Shown here: one piece after another, positions 14,226-21,143 of the stretch
How the letters are laid out: each line of letters starts with the position of its first letter
Numbering within the stretch: position 1 is the first letter of the stretch
IMG/VR virus record: IMGVR_UViG_3300033148_007258
Span: 1-64,000 of that record
Reading direction: 5' to 3' (one strand)
Source: a virus
Length of the DNA: 64,000 bases
Notes under the pieces: model-generated
Told to the model about the DNA's origin: nothing
The model's input: only the letters and a program-made list of their open reading frames with translations
Database searches by the model: none
Position numbers and translations under genes: made by a program

Positions 14226-14498
14226 ATGTTTGGGTATAACATGAAAACATTAAGGGGATTTGGCGATTTATTTAGAGAGTTGCGCATTAAAAACAGATAT
14301 ACATTAAGGGCATATTGCAGAAAATTCAATTATGACCCTGTTTATATTAGCGAACTTGAAAAAGGGAGAATTTCCCCGCCGAAAAACAGGGATGCAATCG
14401 AAAATCATGCCAGGTCGCTTAATTTAAGTGAAGGATCAAGGCAATGGGCGGAATTTTGCAATCTGGCTGTAGAGGGTAGGGGGAAAATGTCCGTATAA
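14226..14498 (+). CDS. XRE-family helix-turn-helix regulator, 90 aa
   Basis: Residues about 12-60 (FGDLFRELRIKNRYTLRAYC, NYDPVYISELEKGRISPP) are a compact Cro/C1-type helix-turn-helix with the usual ISELEKG recognition segment. The C-terminal part is short (RQWAEFCNLA). AGGTG precedes the ATG at 14226. It is followed by a HELLH metallopeptidase gene, a pairing that recalls XRE plus ImmA/IrrE-type protease switches. Confidence 0.85.
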   Translation: MFGYNMKTLRGFGDLFRELRIKNRYTLRAYCRKFNYDPVYISELEKGRISPPKNRDAIENHARSLNLSEGSRQWAEFCNLAVEGRGKMSV

Positions 14499-14545
14499 TT
14501 ATGTTGATTTATAAAGAGGTTGTTGACAGTATAATTTATTAATAG

Positions 14546-14605
14546 CCCCGCGGGCGGGGATGTGAGGACGGGTTGTGGTGTAAAGCCAAAGCGCGGGGTT
14601 TTTTT
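14546..14605 (+). terminator. terminator with competing hairpin (possible attenuator)
   Basis: CCCCGCG (14546-14552) can pair with the distant CGCGGGG (14592-14598), which is followed by seven T residues, making an intrinsic terminator. The same left strand can instead pair locally as CCCCGC/GCGGGG (14546-14551 with 14554-14559). The two folds exclude each other. The ribosome site of the metallopeptidase gene starts 13 bases after the stem. Confidence 0.5.
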
Positions 14606-14622
14606 GTGCTTAAAGAGGAACA

Positions 14623-14985
14623 GTGAATGTATGTTTATATGGAGTGGAAGTGATATTACCAAAGAAGATTAAGTGTGGTGGACATATTTACAGGGTTTTG
14701 TTTCCTTACCAGTTTAAAGAGCGGTCGGACTTATGTGGTCAAGCGGATCATGATGTTGCACAGATTAGGATTAGAAACAGCGATCCCTGTGGTAATACAG
14801 TGGTTGATTCACGGGTGTTTGAAGTGTTTGTACACGAATTATTACATGTTGTTGATTTTGTTTACAATGGAAACGAGTTAGATGAAGAGATGAACGAACG
14901 ATTAGGGCAAGGTGTGGCGCAGGTTTTACTTGATAACTTTGATTTATACTTGAAAAATGGTCAGAAAATTATTGTGAAGCGGTAA
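14623..14985 (+). CDS. HELLH zinc metallopeptidase-like protein, 120 aa
   Basis: A GTG start with AGAGGAA 5 bases upstream. It holds one HExxH zinc motif, HELLH at 71-75 in EVFVHELLHVVDF, and a downstream acidic helix LDEEMNERLGQGVA that could supply the third ligand (E87 to E92). Earlier cysteines (C18, C39, C56) may be structural. At this length it is a minimal gluzincin-like domain. Because it follows an XRE regulator, an ImmA-like role (cleaving a repressor after a signal) is possible but not shown. Confidence 0.72.
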   Translation: MNVCLYGVEVILPKKIKCGGHIYRVLFPYQFKERSDLCGQADHDVAQIRIRNSDPCGNTVVDSRVFEVFVHELLHVVDFVYNGNELDEEMNERLGQGVAQVLLDNFDLYLKNGQKIIVKR

Positions 14986-15028
14986 TGCGGGAAAAGCATG
15001 AAAATCGCCATTGAAAAAGAGGATGATA

Positions 15029-15187
15029 ATGAAATGTCCGGCGTGTGGCTCTCGTAAGATTAAACGGGCATATATAATCAGGGAGCATGGTAAGATTACT
15101 GCTGACAAACATCGTTGTCAAGAATGTAATTATATTTTTGATGTTTTACAGGAAGGAAAAAACAATAAAAGACCTGTAACTGCGTAA
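15029..15187 (+). CDS. zinc-ribbon small protein, 52 aa
   Basis: A short frame, ATG 15029 to TAA 15185-15187, with AAAGAGGATGAT upstream. It carries two cysteine pairs, CPAC at 3-6 and CQEC at 30-33, in a classic zinc-ribbon spacing (MKCPACGSRKIKRAY, then HRCQECNYIF). It resembles transposase or transcription-factor type ribbons that bind nucleic acid. No closer assignment. Confidence 0.72.
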   Translation: MKCPACGSRKIKRAYIIREHGKITADKHRCQECNYIFDVLQEGKNNKRPVTA

Positions 15188-15354
15188 CGGGGACGTGTGT
15201 GGATGGTGCGGCGGCGTCTGCATTACAGGTTATTAGCTGGTGATGGGTGGTGAGGCTGCACACCGCCAGATTGCTCGTGAGGTACGAGGCGCGACGAAGC
15301 GCAGACCATCGGCGCTTATGATGCGTCCGCGGGTGATTGGGAGGTGCTTTTTTT

Positions 15355-15795
15355 ATGAGTATCGAAAGTGTAGAGAACAGGTATCATGTCAACTATCAGA
15401 CGGCAAAGGGTCTGAATCGCACGCTGTACGGGCAGACGGACAACGCGTCCCGCGATGCACAGCTTGGCGACAAGCTGACGCATATTGCGGGTAATGCTTG
15501 TTTACATGGTTCTGACGCTTCCTCGAACCAGGGCGGGTATACGAATAACAGGTTCGTATTCACCGACATCGGGCTATATCCCCCGTATGCCGGGCACACT
15601 CAGTTGCTTGTATTTCTGAATGGCAACATTCAGTTCTACAGCGCTACAGCCGGTGCGGGAGACTACAACACGTCGTTTGACGAGGGAGAAGATGCCAGTA
15701 CCGCAACAAGGTCAGAGCCAACTAAGGCAGGCTCTTACATACAGTTCAATTCAAGCCTTAACGACGAAGACGAAGTTATTATAATCGTTTTATAA
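15355..15795 (+). CDS. putative structural protein, 146 aa
   Basis: GGGAGGTGCTTTTTTTATG supports the start at 15355. The protein is strand-rich, with repeated small polar residues (NRTLYGQTDNASRDAQLGDK; GHTQLLVFLNGNIQFYSATA) and an acidic end (NDEDEVIIIVL). It is the first gene of the long virion module, 16 bases before the exported protein at 15811. A decoration or fibre-associated role is a guess. Confidence 0.72.
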   Translation: MSIESVENRYHVNYQTAKGLNRTLYGQTDNASRDAQLGDKLTHIAGNACLHGSDASSNQGGYTNNRFVFTDIGLYPPYAGHTQLLVFLNGNIQFYSATAGAGDYNTSFDEGEDASTATRSEPTKAGSYIQFNSSLNDEDEVIIIVL

Positions 15796-15810
15796 AGGGA
15801 GGTGACGAGA

Positions 15811-16680
15811 ATGAATAAGTGCAGATTTTTGGTAGCGTTAATCGCAATCATCTCCCTGTGTGTTTTTGTTGGAGATGCGCAGGCGCAGAAAGTTGAGCTT
15901 GTGGGGACGTCGCATATAGATTCTGCTGTTGTGGGCGCGCTTCAGATGTACAATATCAGCGGTGCGGCAATAGGCATCGGGGATAACGTGGCGCTTGACA
16001 GCCGGTTTATTCAGATTTACAGCGGCGACTCTTCGGTATTTTATCATCAGGTCATTAAGGGCGCTAATCTGGCTGTTGATATTGATTCGCTGGGTGTTGG
16101 GGGGACGTATCTGAATCTTCCCTGCCAAATCGGTATTTATCACGGCGGCGCGGCTGTTGCGACGGATACGGTATATATATATGGCGATGTGTTTCCGAGG
16201 GGCGGAGGCACGGCGACATCTTCCGTTATCGATACGGTTGTGCCGATTGCCAACGACTCAATGGATGTTTCGCAGTATCTCTGGAAAAACATTGATTCGG
16301 TGGACGCACAGTTAAATACTTGTCAAAAAATGACCATATTGGCGGCGCCGTTATTTGCTATTCAGGGCGGAGTTGCGACCAGTTATACTATCGGAACCGC
16401 CATGGAGGCGATAGCCGACAGCTCTTACGGATTGGTGCAGTTGTATGGACCGCTTACGATGGGTGTGGTTGATGGCGCGACGCCCGCTGATTCAACGGCA
16501 ACGACTACGGTGCGGCGCGGCAATCTTCTGGTTCCTGCCGCAGGCGGAGATTTCAGTTTGACAGCCATTGCGGCTGGCGACTCGGTCAAGGTAATGCTGA
16601 ATCTGATTCGCGGCGGCGCGGTTGCGGCTGAACTCGTGTTTGACAACAACACGCGGGCACGGGTATTCAAGAAGAAATAA
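15811..16680 (+). CDS. Sec-exported beta-rich protein, 289 aa
   Basis: The start at 15811 follows GGGAGGTGACGAGA. Residues 1-24 (MNKCRFLVALIAIISLCVFV, GDAQAQK) are a standard signal peptide with cleavage after AQA. The mature part is rich in Thr, Ser, Ala and Gly, with many alternating strands and aspartates (DSAVVGAL, NDSMDVSQYLWKNIDSVDAQ). No family recognised. It sits between virion genes and just upstream of the terminase, an unexpected place for a secreted protein. Confidence 0.82.
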   Translation: MNKCRFLVALIAIISLCVFVGDAQAQKVELVGTSHIDSAVVGALQMYNISGAAIGIGDNVALDSRFIQIYSGDSSVFYHQVIKGANLAVDIDSLGVGGTYLNLPCQIGIYHGGAAVATDTVYIYGDVFPRGGGTATSSVIDTVVPIANDSMDVSQYLWKNIDSVDAQLNTCQKMTILAAPLFAIQGGVATSYTIGTAMEAIADSSYGLVQLYGPLTMGVVDGATPADSTATTTVRRGNLLVPAAGGDFSLTAIAAGDSVKVMLNLIRGGAVAAELVFDNNTRARVFKKK

Positions 16681-16689
16681 TGCGAAAAT

Positions 16690-16724
16690 CGGGGCGGGTT
16701 AATCGCCCGTCCCGAAGTTTCGGG
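16690..16724 (+). terminator. two overlapping hairpins after exported-protein gene
   Basis: CGGGGCGGG (16690-16698) pairs with CCCGTCCCG (16706-16714), nine base pairs with one G-T. An alternative CCCGA/TCGGG hairpin (16711-16724) shares its right arm. No strong T-run follows, so it may be a Rho-type end, a processing site or a leader element. A CCGAAACTTCGGGAT version of the second hairpin recurs in the terminator after the capsid gene (25670-25684). Confidence 0.45.
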
Positions 16725-16734
16725 ATGACGACCT

Positions 16735-16881
16735 ATGCCGAAAGATTTTGAGGATTGCGTGAAGCGGGGCGGTTATATCCGCACCAAGAAATTGCCGGGA
16801 GGCAAGTATATTCATATCTGTTTTGACGACCGAGGTTCACATGCGGGAGAGATTAAGGTCAAGAAAAAGAAGAAGAAGTAA
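16735..16881 (+). CDS. small conserved phage protein, 48 aa
   Basis: ATG at 16735, TAA at 16879-16881. It reads MPKDFEDCVKRGGYIRTKKL, then GGKYIHICFDDRGSHAGEIK and ends in a lysine run. The C-V-x4-G-x-IRT, Y-x-x-x-C and H-x-GE pattern is one I associate with tiny proteins near phage terminase genes. It may bind metal or nucleic acid. Only two bases separate it from the next gene. Confidence 0.7.
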   Translation: MPKDFEDCVKRGGYIRTKKLPGGKYIHICFDDRGSHAGEIKVKKKKKK

Positions 16882-16883
16882 TT

Positions 16884-17522
16884 ATGCCGGATGAACCATT
16901 TTTCACAAAGTATAAGCAAGTTCTCAGAACATATATGCAGAGGCGGGATATTTCCTATCGCGGGCTTGAAAAGCTATTAAGGAAGCGGTTTCCCGACAGG
17001 GCAAGGCTTCCAGGGCAACAGCGGATACATGAAGTAATTGGCGGTTCAGGGTATGTTGCGGGCAAGACTTATCACCGTCATTTTTCAATGAATGATTTTC
17101 TATTGGTTCTTGAGGCGCTTAAACTTGAGATGCGCATTGTCAACAAACGGAACAAGACCACCAAGAATGTTGACGAGGAGATGCCCGACCCCAGAACCAG
17201 TTTTATTGACGGATTTAAGCCGGAGGATTTTGACGACCCTCAGAAACGTATTCAGTATTTTAAGGTGCTTGCCTGTGATGGAGAGACACCGGCTAATGTT
17301 AGATTAAAAGCTGCAGAGCGGATTCAAGCACATTATGGGGATGTTACTAAACAACCGGTTATAAAAATTACTCAAGAGGACGTTGGAGACGGCGAACAAG
17401 ACGAACAATATGAGGATGACGAGTGCCCAGACCTGGTTGCAGGGTTATCTGAAATCACTGAAGAAGAAATATCCAGCGCTGGACCTGCAAAACCTTCATC
17501 CAAAACAGAAGGATTGGATTGA
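16884..17522 (+). CDS. putative terminase small subunit, 212 aa
   Basis: It lies directly before, and overlaps, the large terminase gene. The first 90 residues are basic and helical (YKQVLRTYMQRRDISYRGLE, LRKRFPDR, then HRHFSMNDFLLVLEALKLEM) and suit DNA binding. The middle (DPQKRIQYFKVLACDGETPA, NVRLKAAERIQAHYGD) matches the helical oligomerisation region of small terminases. The tail is very acidic. The assignment rests mainly on position and this layout. TerS recognises phage DNA and stimulates the packaging ATPase. Confidence 0.7.
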   Translation: MPDEPFFTKYKQVLRTYMQRRDISYRGLEKLLRKRFPDRARLPGQQRIHEVIGGSGYVAGKTYHRHFSMNDFLLVLEALKLEMRIVNKRNKTTKNVDEEMPDPRTSFIDGFKPEDFDDPQKRIQYFKVLACDGETPANVRLKAAERIQAHYGDVTKQPVIKITQEDVGDGEQDEQYEDDECPDLVAGLSEITEEEISSAGPAKPSSKTEGLD

Positions 17523-19335
17523 GAAGGATATATGCGAACGCAATCTTTATTATTTCTGCGAACGCATTCTCGGCGGTTATTCGGTTCTTGATCCCGAGTA
17601 CCACTGGGAAATCTGCCAGAAGATTCAATCGCCTAAGTGGTGTGACAACTGCTCGTTCTTTGACAAGAGTATTACCAGTGTAAAAACCGGCAGCAGACGT
17701 AATTACTGCAAGTATCACAAGCGGCGCACCAGCCCCTTTGGGACGTGTCCCGAATATGGCGCGAGTCATATACAGCAGATGTATCTGGAGCCGCGCGACC
17801 ATTTAAAGACGACGACAATTTCCATTGGTTCGACTCTCTGGATGCTGGCGCGGGACATCAATACGTCGCACTTGATATTCTGTGCGACCGACGCTCAAGG
17901 TATTAAAATAAAAAGTCCTATTGTCAATCATTGTACTCATAATGCCAAACTTCGCAGGTTGTGGCCACACCTGAAGATAGAGAATGCCATTTTGAACAAC
18001 GAGAACAATCTTCAATTTCTGCGACCGAATTTATCACTTAAAGAGCCGTCGGTTACGGTTATGGGTATTGATAAGGCGGTGGAGAGCGTTCATTATACCC
18101 GTGTTCTTTATGACGACCTTACGGGATTGAAAAACATGCTTACGCATTCCATGCGGGAAAAGACATTCAGGCAGTATGAGGCGACCGAAGAGCTTGTGCG
18201 TTCGGAATTTCCAATACGTATTATGGTGGGAACGCGGTGGCACAAAGAGGATGTTCCGGGGAAGTTGTTTATACATGAGATTTTTGACTGGGATGTGCGG
18301 ACGTGCGAGTTGTTTTACCGGGTAAATGAACGGGGAGAGAAGGAGACTATTACCGATAACGATATAGTGGAAATACTGCAAAAGTATCAAGCGACGGGCG
18401 ATGCAAGAAAGGCGCTTGGCAATATATACGTTCCCTATTCACGGGTTATGACGCCGGAAGTCATTATGCGGAAAGTGAAGAAAGCGCCGAAGAATTTTTA
18501 TAAATATTTCTGTCAGCATCATAATAAGACAACCTCTTCCACGACGCAGGCGTTTAAGCCGGAATGGTTTTTACCGGCAGTCGTGAGTATTCAAGAGAAG
18601 GATATACCGTTTCCGCGTGATTTGATGTATTTTTACATTTGTTATGACCTTGCATCGGGCAGTCGTGACCGGAACGCCAGCAAGGTCGGGCGCGCCGTCT
18701 GGAGCGTGGACTGTAACAAGATGGTGTATTTGTGGGAGGTTTTTGAAGGATTTCTCCGGCAAGATGAAGTGGCAGAAATGATTTTTGAGGATGATTGGAA
18801 CTACAAGCCGCAATATTTTACATCAGAGAGCGGCACATTGATAAACCAGCTTGAACAGTATCTTGAGCTGGCGCTCAAAGTAAAAAAGGAAGCGTTGTTA
18901 AAAAGCGAAAACGAGGTTGACAGGATGCGCGGTCAACAGATTAAGATGCCAAATTTTGACAAAATCACCAAAAACACCGCAGACCGTGCAAAGCTCCCGC
19001 GCATTATAGCGGGGCTTCAGGGTTTGTATCAGACGGGCAGGATCAAGCATGTCGGCGACCCGGAAAAGTTCAAGCCGCTTATAAATCAGTTGACGAATAT
19101 TGAGGAAATGGAGCGTCATATTGACCTTGCGGATGCGGCGGCGGATATATCGTTCTGTATGAATTATGCGCCGAACAGAGAGAGCGTCGAGAGTACAATG
19201 GCGCGGCGTTCTTACAATGAACCGAACATTGACCCCGTCAGTAAGCAGGCGTGGGCTAATGTAAAAAAAATATTGAACGACAGCGCCCCCGTCGTGCAGG
19301 ATGCTTGCGTTTTCATAGAGGAAGGAATGTGGTAA
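17410..19335 (+). CDS. terL: terminase large subunit (packaging ATPase/nuclease)
   Basis: 641 aa from the ATG at 17410; an upstream TTG at 17383 is a less likely start. The P-loop is atypical, LEPRDHLKTTT (126-136), Walker B is RVLYDD (231-236), and a coupling motif GTRWH is at 274-278. The C-terminal nuclease has D413 in YDLASGSRDRN and a late DAADISF. An inserted Cys/His cluster (CDNC at 78-81, CKYH 100-103, C113) suggests a zinc finger not present in textbook TerL. The enzyme pumps and cuts DNA at the portal. It overlaps the small subunit by 113 bases. Confidence 0.93.
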   Translation: MRMTSAQTWLQGYLKSLKKKYPALDLQNLHPKQKDWIEKDICERNLYYFCERILGGYSVLDPEYHWEICQKIQSPKWCDNCSFFDKSITSVKTGSRRNYCKYHKRRTSPFGTCPEYGASHIQQMYLEPRDHLKTTTISIGSTLWMLARDINTSHLIFCATDAQGIKIKSPIVNHCTHNAKLRRLWPHLKIENAILNNENNLQFLRPNLSLKEPSVTVMGIDKAVESVHYTRVLYDDLTGLKNMLTHSMREKTFRQYEATEELVRSEFPIRIMVGTRWHKEDVPGKLFIHEIFDWDVRTCELFYRVNERGEKETITDNDIVEILQKYQATGDARKALGNIYVPYSRVMTPEVIMRKVKKAPKNFYKYFCQHHNKTTSSTTQAFKPEWFLPAVVSIQEKDIPFPRDLMYFYICYDLASGSRDRNASKVGRAVWSVDCNKMVYLWEVFEGFLRQDEVAEMIFEDDWNYKPQYFTSESGTLINQLEQYLELALKVKKEALLKSENEVDRMRGQQIKMPNFDKITKNTADRAKLPRIIAGLQGLYQTGRIKHVGDPEKFKPLINQLTNIEEMERHIDLADAAADISFCMNYAPNRESVESTMARRSYNEPNIDPVSKQAWANVKKILNDSAPVVQDACVFIEEGMW

Positions 19336-19877
19336 TGGAATTATTATTTTTTGGACTGTTGGTCGTGTTGACCTGTTATCTCGCGTGGGAAAAATATGTT
19401 AATGCCGTTCAGCGGGAGCGGGAACTCAACGCGTTTTTTGCCGATAATGAAAAATTGCGCACCGAACTGGCGGGGGAGCGTCAGGATTTTATGGGGCGCA
19501 CCAGAGAGACGGTGTCGGAGATTCTGGACCGGCAGGACGGTCTTATTCGAGAGCTTTTGAAGAATTTAGAGGAAGACCGGAAACAGCATGAAATCTTTAT
19601 GCGGTCGATGTATGGTGATTTTACCGACCGGTGGATGGCTTCGAGTCTGACGGAATATATGCAAAACCAAGTGCCGTCGCCGAACACGGGGGGTGTGCAG
19701 CCGCAAGAGGAGCCACCCGATTTGTCGCCGGATGAAGATGTGGTTGATTACACGGCTATGAAACCGGGGGAAAAGCGGCGTTTTATTAATGCCATACCGC
19801 CTGATCTGGCGGGGTCTTCGCTGGTGTCGGGACTACCATTAACCATGAAAGAAGATGATAATGGAAAAGAAGCATAG
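19335..19877 (+). CDS. membrane-anchored coiled-coil protein, 180 aa
   Basis: The start (TAATG) overlaps the terminase stop. One N-terminal membrane helix (MELLFFGLLVVLTCYLAW) leads to a long, charged coiled coil (about residues 20-95: QRERELNAFFADNEKLRTEL). The tail (about 110-180) is proline-rich and acidic. It is not a known packaging protein. It may anchor something at the host membrane or be a minor virion protein. The last 17 bases overlap the next gene. Confidence 0.78.
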   Translation: MELLFFGLLVVLTCYLAWEKYVNAVQRERELNAFFADNEKLRTELAGERQDFMGRTRETVSEILDRQDGLIRELLKNLEEDRKQHEIFMRSMYGDFTDRWMASSLTEYMQNQVPSPNTGGVQPQEEPPDLSPDEDVVDYTAMKPGEKRRFINAIPPDLAGSSLVSGLPLTMKEDDNGKEA

Positions 19878-20391
19878 CAATAGATTTGTTCACCGTGCGG
19901 CAAGCGAGAAGGATATAGGGCTTTTAGTTTACAAAGCAATAGAATCAGACAGATTACTACCCGTACTTGACGAGTTCGATATTATCAGTCCGCCGACTAT
20001 TGATAATTTCATACAGCCGCGTGTTCCGACGGGTATGGGGTTGCCGTATTTCAAAGGGGCGCTTCGGGCGGTTTCTTTATATCAGAAACCGATGGTTGTG
20101 GGGATATTCGGCGTGTATGGACGGCGGAAAAAGAGCCGGAAAGCCTCCATGTTCGCAACGCTTATTGACGAGACACAGAGTGAATATTATGACGATGCTC
20201 TGGAATATTTTATTACGTGGGTGTTTAATGAGCTTGATGTGCGGAAACTGAGTATTCGCTTGTTTTCCGATGACAACATGATCAAGGCTCTTGAGAAGCT
20301 GGGTTTTGAAAAGCACTATGAGAAGAAGGATATAAAGCGCAACGGCGTTTACGTTGACGTTATAGTAATGAGTAAAATCAATTCATCTTGA
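19861..20391 (+). CDS. GNAT-like acetyltransferase, 176 aa
   Basis: The second half has GNAT features: FATLIDETQSEYYDDALEYF before LDVRKLSIRLFSDDNMIKAL (the N..A..L segment) and EKLGFEKHYEKKDIKRNGVY, the usual GF followed by a hydrophobic strand. The glycine-rich acetyl-CoA loop is poorly conserved, so the protein may have diverged. It sits between the terminase and portal genes, where one expects structural proteins; a role in modifying a virion or host protein is possible. Start at 19861; an ATG at 19855 is also possible. Confidence 0.62.
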   Translation: MEKKHSNRFVHRAASEKDIGLLVYKAIESDRLLPVLDEFDIISPPTIDNFIQPRVPTGMGLPYFKGALRAVSLYQKPMVVGIFGVYGRRKKSRKASMFATLIDETQSEYYDDALEYFITWVFNELDVRKLSIRLFSDDNMIKALEKLGFEKHYEKKDIKRNGVYVDVIVMSKINSS

Positions 20392-20402
20392 GGTCACAGT
20401 TT

Positions 20403-20417
20403 ATGATTTCAAAACAG
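20403..20417 (+). repeat. 15-bp direct repeat, copy 1
   Basis: ATGATTTCAAAACAG is repeated exactly at 20673-20687. The two copies lie in the gaps on either side of the small gene at 20443-20649, and each is preceded by a related AGGTCA string. This suggests duplication of a short leader together with insertion of one gene. Confidence 0.75.
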
Positions 20418-20442
20418 AGCGTAAAAATGAAAGGAATTTAAA

Positions 20443-20649
20443 ATGTCAGAAGAATTAAAAGACCCCTGGGCGCATCGTTCAGAAGGTATGAAATGCCATA
20501 CCTGTATGTGGTATGTTCCGAAATTTGCAGAAAAGCAAGTAGGAACAGAATTGGGAAGATGCCGCAGACATGCTCCTACCATGAATGGGTATCCGGTAGT
20601 TTTTCATAAAGATTGGTGCGGAGACCATAAATTGGATGAGAATAAATAG
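20443..20649 (+). CDS. conserved cysteine-rich phage protein, 68 aa
   Basis: CHTCMWYVPK (about 18-27), then GRCRRHAPTMNGYPVVFHKD and WCGDHK. This C-x2-C, C-x2-H, WC-x-x-H pattern is a small zinc-binding protein type found in many phages of different hosts. AAAGGAATTTAAAATG provides the ribosome site. No enzymatic role is known to me. Confidence 0.88.
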   Translation: MSEELKDPWAHRSEGMKCHTCMWYVPKFAEKQVGTELGRCRRHAPTMNGYPVVFHKDWCGDHKLDENK

Positions 20650-20672
20650 TAGGTCATCCAAGAACTTGGATA

Positions 20673-20687
20673 ATGATTTCAAAACAG
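20673..20687 (+). repeat. 15-bp direct repeat, copy 2
   Basis: Exact second copy of ATGATTTCAAAACAG, followed here by GAG, which forms part of the ribosome site of the next gene (CAGGAGTAGAATTATG). Confidence 0.75.
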
Positions 20688-20697
20688 GAGTAGAATT

Positions 20698-20961
20698 ATG
20701 GCAGACAGAGATACAAGCATACCGGGTTATTACCTAAAGGTTGCGCCGGTACTGGCGCGGCAAGTCAAGGAGGGCAGCGGCGTTCTTGAGGGCGGCGCGT
20801 CGTTTACGGAAGGGGATTACATCGTCAGCAATCCCAGCGGTCTTGAGTTTGTAATGTCGGGCATTGAGTTTGAGGCGTTGTATGAGTATGTGGGCACGCA
20901 TGATGAATATATCGCACAGCCGGATAAGCCGATTAAGAAAGTGGCAAAGAAAAAGAAATAA
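20698..20961 (+). CDS. hypothetical virion-associated protein, 87 aa
   Basis: ACAGGAGTAGAATTATG is a good ribosome site. The protein is strand-rich (GYYLKVAPVLARQVKEGSGV, FTEGDYIVSNPSGLEFVMSG) and ends in a lysine tail (KKVAKKKK). Size and position between terminase and portal suggest a minor head protein. No family is recognised. The stop overlaps the next start (TAATG). Confidence 0.78.
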   Translation: MADRDTSIPGYYLKVAPVLARQVKEGSGVLEGGASFTEGDYIVSNPSGLEFVMSGIEFEALYEYVGTHDEYIAQPDKPIKKVAKKKK

Positions 20962-21143
20962 TGAAGACGTTCATATTCAAGCCCCGTCTTGAGCGGGGGT
21001 TTTACACGCGCATACACCGGGTGAAGCGTCAGGAAATCTTGGACAGAGAGCATAAAAAAGAAATACTTGAAGCAATTTTAGACAGGGATGCGGTGACGGG
21101 AAGTGGTGAAAACCAAGAAAAAGAAAGAGCCGAAAGAGACTAA
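20961..21143 (+). CDS. hypothetical protein, 60 aa
   Basis: It starts inside the previous stop (TAATG) and ends inside the portal gene (41-base overlap). Basic N-terminal half (KPRLERGFYTRIHRVKRQE), acidic helical second half. Small proteins in this spot often act in head assembly, but no family is recognised. Confidence 0.65.
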   Translation: MKTFIFKPRLERGFYTRIHRVKRQEILDREHKKEILEAILDRDAVTGSGENQEKERAERD

